Source: Diplonema papillatum | Taxonomy: Eukaryota; Euglenozoa; Diplonemea; Diplonemida; Diplonemidae | NCBI GenBank assembly: GCA_030068145.1 | Contig: JAPJBO010000631.1 | Span: forward strand, 1 to 64,000 | Reading direction: 5' to 3' | DNA length: 64,000 nucleotides | Shown here: piece after piece, positions 30,119 to 38,960 of the stretch | How the letters are laid out: each line of letters begins with the position of its first letter | How positions within the stretch are numbered: the first letter of the stretch is position 1 | Program-made: the position numbers and the translations under genes | The notes under the pieces: model-generated | The model's database searches: none | The model's input: only the letters and a program-made list of their open reading frames with translations | Told to the model about the DNA's origin: nothing

Positions 30119-32432
30119 GGGTACGATGCCAAAAGGGGGGGGGGGGGGGGGGGTTGGGTTGGGCAGATGTTTTCTGGCATAGTAAGATACTGGGCAAGTG
30201 GGGTATAGGACCCACACCCCCCCAAAAACCATGTTTGCGAGCCGATTTCGAGCTCAAATGCTCTCGGCGAGCCTTCTTTTGAGCACAAAACGCTGTTTTT
30301 CTGGATTTCGATGTCCCTTGATTGATTCTGATGAAGGAAGGAAAAGAGCAGCGGAATACCATCGAGTTGGCTACCGCTTCGTGCCGCGACTTGCTGACTT
30401 TGCTACAGGTTTCCTGCCAGTGGTTCTTGCTCTCTTAGCCTCTTTTTGGTCTTTCGCAGCCAGCTCGTCGAAAACCTGTTTCTTCTTGAGCCGCTTTTTA
30501 TGGAGCCTTCCTTTCAGACCTTCGCTTGAGCTAGATGACGAGCACTCACTCCTGCTACTCAGTACGTCACACTCACTATCTGAGTTGCACAGCGGCAGCT
30601 TGTCCGAGACCTTTGGCGTGAACGTGAAGGCCACAGGGCGGGTTTTCGCTCGAAGTTTGCACCCCGGTTCACCACTGAAGTCATGAACTGTCACATTGCC
30701 AAGGCTGTCTTTCTCATATGACCCGATGACCATGACGTTCCCTATCTTTCTGACGTTGAAAGTGGCGGTTTGTGAACGGATACGAACTTGAACTGCCGCT
30801 GTGCAAGCAATCCTTTCTATCACTCCTTTGACATCGTTCAACGTTTGCACGGCGTTCTTGCGGGATGCCATGTCGAGTGCCCGGCTAACAGAGCCGAAGT
30901 GCTGGTCACGGTCGTTCTTGCCGTGCCCGCCCTCAAAGAAGTTTATCGAAGCCGTCGATTTTTCTTCGAGAAGGCGACTGATGAAGAGGAGGCTTCGGAA
31001 ATGCCTACCAGAATCACACCAGTAAACACACTTTTTGTCTTCCGGAAAGAATTCCTTTGCCCGCTCCAGAGCACGCACTGCGGCAAACGAGCACTGATTG
31101 TGCGTGCGCATCAGTATGTCAATGTGCTGGCGTTTGGTCGAATCACCAGTTGTCCAATGCAAGCCAAACCCAAGGAGAGAGAAGGCCCCCTGGTTGTAAA
31201 AAAGCTGACCAGGCTCTTCTGGCAGCATCGGCAACTTTCCCTTCTGCTTAAAGTCGAATGTCACCACGACACAGCCGGGTGGTGGGTTCTTGAGGTGAGC
31301 ATTGTAAGCTGCCCTCTGTCGTGCCGCAGATTCCTGATGAAGCTGGACTTCCATGAGCTGGTGCAACATAACTGCTAAACTGCTCTTGACTTGGGGGGGA
31401 ATAGTAGGTTCGTCCAAAGCGCCGAACAGAAAAAAGGGGCTCGCGTCTGATCGCCAGTACTGCGAAGTGAGCCACTTCTTGTTACTGGCAATGTACTCAC
31501 GAAGGCGATTGTTAATCATGTTCCCTTCTGCACAGGTGTCACACACATCGGTCCGTCGAGAAAGGTGCTGGAACTGGGCTCCACGTAGCCGGCGGTACGT
31601 GGTGTACGACACCTTTTGATTCAGGTCGCTTTCTTCGTACACCAGCTGGAAGGGTACGAGAACGTTCTGTGCGACAACCGTCTCGTCTGCGGTGCAAAGC
31701 TTTTTGATGACACGTGACGTTGGTGTCGATGCCTGCTCGTGATCGTCGAATGCCTGCTGCCTCATTTCCGGGGTCACCTTTGTTGGTCGCCCGCCTCTTG
31801 CCACCTCTTCCCCGTTCTGTCTGTTGGCCCACAGCTTGTCCCCAACTTTCATGCCCACTACCGCGTACCGCTGCCTCACCCATCCCAAACCCTGCACGAT
31901 CTTGCGCCGTGTCAGCTCGTGCGTGATGCTGTTGAACGTTTCAGGAAATGAACCGGATAACTCACGCCAGATTCGGGCCTTCTCAGTCTCTGTACACAGA
32001 GATACAACGAACCCGATCGGGTCAGCTCCTGCGACCTTCTCCAGAAAGGCTCTCGTCACTTTGAAGCGTCTCTTCATGGTGCCCGATGACTTATCGTACT
32101 TCGTATACGCGTCTTGCCTCGCGAATTCTTCAACCGATGTTTCGACAAAACGCATTCCCGAGTCGCGCATTTTAAGATTTTGTTCAGTTCCTTTGGTGGG
32201 TGGGTGCTGTATCAAAGTCATTGTACAGGCGTTACCCTACCTGGGGCCTCGAAATCCAGAAAAACCGCGTTTTGTGCTCAAAAGAAGGCTCGCCGAGAGC
32301 ATTTGAGCTCGAAATCGGCTCGCAAACATGGTTTTTGGGGGGCCGTAGGTCCTATACCCCACTTGTCCAGTATCTTACTGTGCCAGAAAACATCTGCCCA
32401 AACCCCCCCCCCCCCCCTTTTGGCATCGTACC
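30119..32432 (-). mobile_element. DDE transposon with ~190-bp terminal inverted repeats
   Basis: Element of 2314 bp with one ORF. Left TIR 30119-30311 and right TIR 32250-32432 are inverted copies with a few differences: GGTACGATGCCAAAAGGGG start, G-run of variable length, then GGGCAGATGTTTTCTGGCA and CGAGCCGATTTCGAGCTCAA. ATA lies on both sides (30116-30118, 32433-32435), and the uninterrupted homologue near 25138-25150 has ATA once, giving a 3-bp target duplication; the left junction has one extra G. Long, similar TIRs and an intact ORF suggest a young, possibly active copy. Confidence 0.9.
30371..32221 (-). CDS. Transposase of unassigned DDE family
   Basis: Uninterrupted 616-residue frame, ATG 32221 to TAG 30371, almost filling the space between the TIRs. 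N-terminal third is charged, with no known domain recognised. A CDTC pair (Cys227/Cys230) could bind metal. The central core looks like an RNase H-fold transposase: VVVTFDFKQK (Asp323), YWCDSGRHFRS (Asp403), then FFEGGHGKNDRDQHFG (residues 428-442), where 'GHGK..D' follows the second Asp as in several eukaryotic DDE/D families. Which residue acts as third acid (Glu430, Asp437 or Asp439) is not clear. The tail is Ser-rich then Lys/Arg-rich, probably nuclear targeting. Role: excision and reinsertion of the element. Confidence 0.75.
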   Translation of the reverse strand: MTLIQHPPTKGTEQNLKMRDSGMRFVETSVEEFARQDAYTKYDKSSGTMKRRFKVTRAFLEKVAGADPIGFVVSLCTETEKARIWRELSGSFPETFNSITHELTRRKIVQGLGWVRQRYAVVGMKVGDKLWANRQNGEEVARGGRPTKVTPEMRQQAFDDHEQASTPTSRVIKKLCTADETVVAQNVLVPFQLVYEESDLNQKVSYTTYRRLRGAQFQHLSRRTDVCDTCAEGNMINNRLREYIASNKKWLTSQYWRSDASPFFLFGALDEPTIPPQVKSSLAVMLHQLMEVQLHQESAARQRAAYNAHLKNPPPGCVVVTFDFKQKGKLPMLPEEPGQLFYNQGAFSLLGFGLHWTTGDSTKRQHIDILMRTHNQCSFAAVRALERAKEFFPEDKKCVYWCDSGRHFRSLLFISRLLEEKSTASINFFEGGHGKNDRDQHFGSVSRALDMASRKNAVQTLNDVKGVIERIACTAAVQVRIRSQTATFNVRKIGNVMVIGSYEKDSLGNVTVHDFSGEPGCKLRAKTRPVAFTFTPKVSDKLPLCNSDSECDVLSSRSECSSSSSSEGLKGRLHKKRLKKKQVFDELAAKDQKEAKRARTTGRKPVAKSASRGTKR

Positions 32433-32435
32433 ATA

Positions 32436-32485
32436 TTAACAACTTGGGCTATACTCCGCTTCAGGGGAGTACCCGAAATTGAATT

Positions 32486-32571
<86 letters not shown>

Positions 32572-32940
32572 GCATGACCTCACCCCCGAAGTCAATTTTT
32601 TTTTGCCACAGACCCCTGACCGGATCCTCCGGAATCCGGTCAGCCTGACCGGACTTTACCCATCTGCCCCCGGCGCGACAATTAGGACGCACTGTGCGAT
32701 ACAAAAAAGTGTTATATCAAGTCTCTAACGAAGAAACGTGTGTGCTATGCGTGTATCCTTTCGTTCGGTTTTCTCACATCCGCTCAGATTGACGGAAGGT
32801 GGCGAGCCAGGCATGCTATGCTAGATAGATAGTACATTGGGGATGCTAATTCCCTTGTCGCGATGCCGGATTTCATCAACTGCGATGAAAAGATGATGGA
32901 GAGGTCATTTTTGTTGGTTGGTTGACGGTTGGGCGTCGGT
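32436..32940. repeat. Continuation of duplication A plus a third partial copy
   Basis: 32436-32486 completes the repeat split by the transposon; a (CA)n array follows (32487-32569), then 32580-32930 is a diverged copy of 24545-24945. Confidence 0.8.
32487..32569. repeat. (CA)n microsatellite
   Basis: About 41 units; the counterpart of 25196-25311. Confidence 0.98.
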
Positions 32941-35230
32941 ATCTTCGTTATTTACTGCCGGGCAATTTACTTTTCTGCATCGCCGTGAGCTACTTTTCTA
33001 CACTCCAAGCTTACTTTTCTTACACTCCAAGCTACTTTTCTTACACTCCAAGCAAAACTGGTTTCCAGTGGTAAATAACCTGTCATACTGACTTTTTAAG
33101 GAGGAAAAAGCGGCAATCCGCGAAGAATCTACCTCTACGAGAGCATTTTTTGCCATACCATGCTCCCCGCCTGCAGACCTGCCGGGCCCGCAAACATGGA
33201 CCAAATGCGAAGAAGGAGTGATAAGTTTGACAATCGGAAGAGAAAACAGGCCAGGTCCACGAGGTTGCTACTTGAAATTGGAAAGCACATCTGTACATCA
33301 ACCTGGCAAGCAGATTTGCAAAAGCTAGGAGTCAAACCTGCACCTACTACGATGTTGTCGACACAGCGTTGGCGGGCTTGGCTGGCCGTGTAGCTCACTC
33401 GTGGTGCAGAAAAGTAAGTTGCCCCTGGCAGTAAAGCTATCTTCTTACCTCGAGAACGTTGTTTTCTTGCAAACAACTTTTCTCTCGGTGAATAAATAGC
33501 TATTTCCACCTGCCCGCCGACTTTTCTACACTGCTTTTTTTGTGCTTCCACTGTTTTTCAGCGGTTTCTGCCCTTCGGGGGCTCATCTGCCAGTGTTGCT
33601 CGTCTCCTCCTCTCACAAGGATTAAAACCCAGCCACCTGGAAGGGAATAGTGATCTAGTGCTTTGGGCACCACCTCAAGAACCGCAAGACAACTTGTAAA
33701 GCTTACAGCGTTACGTAATTACCTATACTCAACGAACCGCGATTTTTGCGGTTCAGCGTTAATTATAGGCAATTGCCTGTAGGTGGGCACTGGACCAGCT
33801 TTGGGGTCCAATTTCAGGTGTTCAAGTTTCATTTGCACCACTCAATTTTTGTCTGGTTAGGAGCACTTGATTTCAGTGTGTGGGGTCCCAATATTTTTTC
33901 TCATACAGGCTTCATACTCCGGCCACGTAGCGAAGCTCAACGTTCTTGGGCACACGAGCCACGCATTGAGGTACGTTACCTTCGGATTGCCGATACCACG
34001 TCGGTACGGTCAAGTGAGGCCACTTTGGTCAGTCTGCTCATGAAACTGTTTCCTGACTTTCGTCATCACTCGTATCATACTGGAAAACGCGAGTTCGATC
34101 GATGCTGCCTAGGCAACGGCAACTGCAAATATATTGTGCATCTCTCGAAACGCCGTTGAAAGGTTCGCGGTGACTTCAGCAGCCCGAGAAGGACCTCCTC
34201 CGATGATGCAGTACGGACTTTTTCGTCCAGTTTTCCCCTATAAGTATAAGATCGGGGGTTTTGAGAAATGAGGGCGCTCCCGTGATAGGTACCATTATAA
34301 TATATTATGCTGCTGGAGGGAGGACCGGCAGGGGAGCGTGTCGGTTAGACTTTGGCGGACACTTGTCGGTTGGTTGAGCTCAGAACTGAAATTGAGTTGG
34401 TGGCAGCAAACGGTTCCACGAATGTCCTTTACTACGAGCAACCCAGTTTCCTCTTGTGTCCGTGTGGGATTGTACTCAATTCATCGGTATTAATTGGAGG
34501 TTTAATGTCAGCAAACAGTATCCTTCGATTTTGGTGTCTCGCAACTGTCTTCCCGGAACTGACTTGGGCCGGACTGAATACCCATTGACTGTGAGCGTGA
34601 CTGCTTTGGAAGAGGGACACTGCTTGGCACTCTCTACGTACCCATTGACTGTGAGCGCGCTTCGGCGTGACCGCTTTTACGCTAGGTAAAGAACGGAGGT
34701 CAGGGAAAAGCGGGGGAAAATGGGTACTGGTTGTTTGTTGTGAGTGCTTCTGTCTGATCTAAATGATGCTGCACTCTGCTAACGCGGGAATCCTACCGTG
34801 CCAGTCGGTTTGATTATGCCACAAGGTTATAGATCTGATGCGAGCCCTACCATAGGCTTTGTTGAACGTCCTCGACGTTCATGCTTAGCGCAACTCTTGC
34901 AGGTGGTCCCTCCGCAACGAGCCAAAAAAAACTTTGTCTCACGACATCGCATGTGGCTAACCGCTGTGGAAGAAGAAAAGAAGAAGAAAAAGAAAAAGAA
35001 AAAGGCCGCTCCTGGTCCAGGAACGTGGCTGGGTTTTAATCCTTGTGATTACAATTGTGATTGTGATGCTTGGCCCTCACTGCCCACTGAAGTGACCCGA
35101 ACACTAATATATATTTGCCAGGCTGAGTTTGCCTGAGTCCAGCCTGAGTCTGCCTGAGTGGCCAGACTCAGGCTGGACTCTGGCGAGACTCAGCCAGACT
35201 CTGCCAGACTCAGCCAGGATGCAAAGCATG
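32941..35230. other. No confident gene
   Basis: Three tandem 16-20 bp TACACTCCAAGC-type units (32998-33055), an A/G-rich tract (34972-35003) and frames up to 139 codons without any recognisable domain. 33750-33905 repeats 25945-26100. Confidence 0.4.
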
Positions 35231-35283
35231 ATATACGGGCACAAAATTTGTGTTGAACTGGGTTAATAGGGCAGGTGCAAATT

Positions 35284-35470
35284 TTGGTCCAAATTTTGGG
35301 TTCCAAATTCTGGGTCCAAATTCTGGGTCCAAATTTTGGGTCCAAATTTTGGGTCCAAATTTTGGGTCCAAATTTTGGGTCCAAATTTTGGGTCCAAATT
35401 TTGGGTCCAAATTTTGGGTCCAAATTTTGGGTCCAAATTTTGGGTCCAAATTTTGGGTCCAAATTGTGGG
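35284..35470. repeat. 13-bp minisatellite (TTTTGGGTCCAAA)
   Basis: About fourteen units, the counterpart of 25483-25630 in duplication B; unit number and the C/T variant differ between copies. Confidence 0.95.
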
Positions 35471-37792
35471 TTCCAGTTTGGTTCACCAGTTCCCTGCCAA
35501 AGACTGTTGGGTGACCTCGACCTTTAGGCCGAAGTAAATATCCCAACGCTCCTACAAGTTTTCCCGTTCTCTTGCTCATTGTTGTGATTTCCAAACGATT
35601 GGACATGAAGCGCATTGTTTTTCATTGTTTCCCCCTTTTTATCCCTGCCGATGCTGTCGTAGCTGCCGATGAAAGATTCCTGCGCAAGCGCCTTGTCTTT
35701 CTCTAGTCTGTCCTAACTTGGTCCAACAATTATAGAACACGCAGACCTCGAAAGGTTTGCTTCCTCTTAGTTTGTTTCCGGTTCAGCGTTAATTATAGGC
35801 AATTGCCTGTAGGTGGGCACTGGACCAGCGTTAGGGTCCAATTTCAGGTGTTCAAGTTTCATTTGCAACACTCAATTTTTGTCTGGTAAGGAGCACTTGA
35901 TTTCAGTGTGTGGGGTCCCAATTTCTTTTCTCATACACCATGCACATCTGCAAGCTTGCTGCCAAAACTTCAGTGACCAACCATTGAAGTGACCAGGTGC
36001 AGTACTTCAGTACCAGTACAGTAGTTCGACAGTGCAGCCCGCCCAGCCTGAGTTTGCCTGAGTCCAGACTGAGTCTGGCTGAGTCGCACTGACTCAGGCT
36101 CGACTCAGGCTCGACTCAGGCTCGACTCAGGCTCGACTCAGGCTCGACTCAGTCTAGTATTTCTTCCCGGAGGGGAGTATTTCTCGCCAGACTCAGCCAG
36201 GATGCAAAGCATGTATAGCATATATTCCGAACCGGGTTATACGGGCACAAATTTGTTTTGGCCGGGATGTAAGGGCCTTACACCTGGGGCTCGGGGCCAC
36301 CCCGAGCGCGAAGACATGCGTAGTTTTGTTGAAATTTTTTGAATGGGGCTTTTGATTGAAGACTTCGTAGTTTTGTTGAAAAAACCGTACACCGCGAGAG
36401 TAGGAGAAAGTAGAAAGGGAAACTAGAGTTTTCGTTGACCGCACTACCCTGAGCCCACATCCTGGACGTGGTTTCAGGTGGCAAATTTGGCAAATGATCA
36501 TGATCAGAAACTTGGGCGGTTCAGTTTCCTCACACATTGCATGTGGCTAAAAAAAAATTGAATGGGATTTTGGGCGGGGGTTGGGGTGGGCCGAGTCACT
36601 ACCAAACCGGGATCAGCGGCAAGAAGGCAGGGAAGGAATAAAGGGGAAGGGTGCCGAGGCAGGCGGGCCAAGGGGCGAAGCCCCTGGGGGCAGGAAGAGT
36701 AAAAAGGAGGCGGGGGAAGAGGAGGCAGGAGGGCCAGGGGCGGGAGGGCCAATGGGGGTGATGGGAGGCGGGACGTTGACTACCAAGTCTAACTAAATTT
36801 GGATCTGACATTAGACATTGATTACCAATTCTAATTATATTTTGAAATCTGACATTTGTACATTGACTAGCAATTCTAATAAAATTTGGATCCGACACTC
36901 AGGCCTTGCGTTGCGCATGCGGAACGTACGGAATTCCGCACGTGAATAAATTTGTGATTTTCCGTACGTGCGGAATTCCGTACGTGTTTCCGCACGTGTT
37001 TTTCCAGCGTTATTTTCCGCATGTGTTTCCGCATGTATTAAAATTGGCACTCACGTGTGTGTAAGGTCAACTACCTACTACCATTGGTTGGTCACAGTCG
37101 AGATTTCCGTCCGGACCTTGGACGGGATGTCCGAAGGGTGGGTCCGTCCTACATCCGAGTCGGGCAAAATCCATCGACTGATTGCGTGGACCATTTGCCA
37201 AGGCCAAAGGAACACACACAAAAGCAAAAGTGGACGTTCTTGAGGTTCTTGTACGAAATCTTGCTCTCATTTCGCCTTGACCACGAACTGTGTACCGCGA
37301 AACCAACATAGGTTGTTTGTTCCTTTGGCACCGGTCCCAGCTTGCGATCATGGACTGTGAGCAGGGCTTATGTAAATGTCAACCTGCCCCGATTATTTTC
37401 TCCTGGCATGTGTCTTTTGGCTTGGCCAATCAACCTGTGAAGGGCAGCGAGCGAGAGACGAGGAGAACCGCTGGCAACTTTGCTGCGACGCACCCCGGAG
37501 ACGCGGCGACACGTATCGAGCGAAGCTATCAACGCAACGCCGCCGCAGCACTGCGGTTTTCGGCATGTTTCATTCCGAATGGCAACTTACGATGCGGCGA
37601 AACCCCTCGAGGGCACTCCTCCGGGGTTTTAGGCCGGAAGCTCATCTCAGACCAGCTCTGCTCCAACCTGCTCGGAAGGTCCGCAATGTTCAACCCCCCG
37701 GGGACAAACTGAAACCAGGCACAGGCCCTTGCCCGAGCCGGGAACTCCCAGAGCGTATGGACGGGGCCCGAAAGCTGTTTCGCCCGCGTCCT
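35471..37792. repeat. Segmental duplication B, copy 2
   Basis: Counterpart of 25631-28541 without the mini SDR element; the empty site is at 36331-36342. It also contains the CTCGACTCAGG units, the dispersed 120-bp repeat (36437-36552) and the TTCCG[CT]A[CT]GTG cluster (36918-37038). Confidence 0.9.
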
Positions 37793-37828
37793 CCCCTGAA
37801 CGATGTTCCCGAGGACGGTCGTGTCCAC
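37529..37828 (-). pseudogene. RNase H C-terminus of a decayed YR retrotransposon, second copy
   Basis: Same FVPGGLNIADLPSR motif as 28310-28541, with about 30 more residues on the N-terminal side. No RT or recombinase remains nearby. Confidence 0.6.
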
Positions 37829-38200
37829 CCAGACCTGGCAGCCTTTCTTTCATTTCGATATACATAGCTATTTCGGATATCGGCTGGCAGGGTTTGAAAG
37901 ATCCTGCACACCCAAGCAGCCTCTCTCTGTGGCGGAGCCGCCGGCGTGTTCGGGACGAATAACCGCTTAGCAATCCTGTTCCACTGAGCGGTTGCGAAGA
38001 TGTTCGCTTCCTTCCACAACTCAGATGGTACAACGGCGAATACCTTTGCGATTTCCTGGCGCAAGCGAACGCGTCCAGCAACAACTCTTGCAACGGGATT
38101 CCGCGCTGGTGACCGGCTGAGTGGTTATGCCCGTGGAGGACAGCAACGTACGAAGAGGCTTCTTCGGGTCGACGTCAGCGCTCGCGCTGAACACAAGCTC
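37800..38200 (-). pseudogene. Partial duplicate of the DUF3431-like gene
   Basis: 37970-38195 matches 39980-40185 with small indels; on the minus strand it reads SELWKEANIFATAQWNRIA, like LWKEANIFAATQWNRIA in the intact gene. The frame then continues into KRLFVPNTPAAPPQ, where the intact gene has KRLFVPNRPSAWP and stops. So this fragment may keep the ancestral C-terminus. Confidence 0.6.
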
Positions 38201-38960
38201 GTCGAGACGGCCAGCCGCAGGGCAGAGCGGACGGGGTTGTGGCACTGTGCTGCCTCCGACTCAAGCTTTGCAAGCTGCGGTTTACCGTCACGTTCCTGGA
38301 CCAGGAGCGGCCTTTTTCCTTCTTTCCTTTTCTCGCGGAGACTCGCAGCAACCCTGACTCGTCCAATCTCGGTCGCGATGCGCCCTTCAACCCGGCCACT
38401 TCCGTCGCCGCCACGCCGGAGGACGTGTCGTCGCTGTCTTGCAGGATGTCGTCGAAAGACAGGACCTGCCCGTTCTCCAGGCCGAGGAGCAGGATCTCCT
38501 TCCCACTGTACGCGCCGTCGTCCGAGCACCGGTAGTGCCCGAGGCCTGTGCAGACGGACGTCATCGCGGGGACAACAGCGACGTCGAACTGTTCGTACGC
38601 CTTGGAGGCGGCCCACATGCGCTGCAGCAGCGTCGTTTCCTTCCCCTTCGCCTCCTTCCTTCGGCCGACCGAGGAGGACTGCCCGTCGGCGAGGGCCCCC
38701 GCCGCCGGTTCGTCCGGCACGAACGTCGGCAGCGCCGTGCCTTCGGAAAGGATTGTGTCATTCGAGCGCTCGCCAGGGGAGGTGACAGGGACGCGCTGGC
38801 TCTTGATGCACAGCGTGGGAGGGCTGCAGAGCACTGGTTCACACCCCGCCGATTTCCCTCCAGCAGGGTTGTTTTTCGGTTTAAGCGTTGGTCCCCCGCT
38901 GCCTTTCGAGTGCTTCACGGCCAAGCCGACGGTCGGTTCGGGACAAATAACCGCTTCCAA
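38190..38960 (-). other. Open frame of unknown nature beside the DUF3431-like gene
   Basis: A minus frame of about 255 codons (38175-38960) with moderately protein-like composition (for example GKEILLLGLENGQVLSFDD). No domain recognised. Its 5' end overlaps the end of the 903-residue frame, and both termini lie in duplicated sequence. It may be an exon of an adjoining gene or chance. Confidence 0.3.

Noticed and set aside
33310-33400. tRNA-like T-arm sequence (GGTTTGACTCC on the minus strand)
   Set aside because: The stem does not pair properly and no acceptor or anticodon stem can be built around it.
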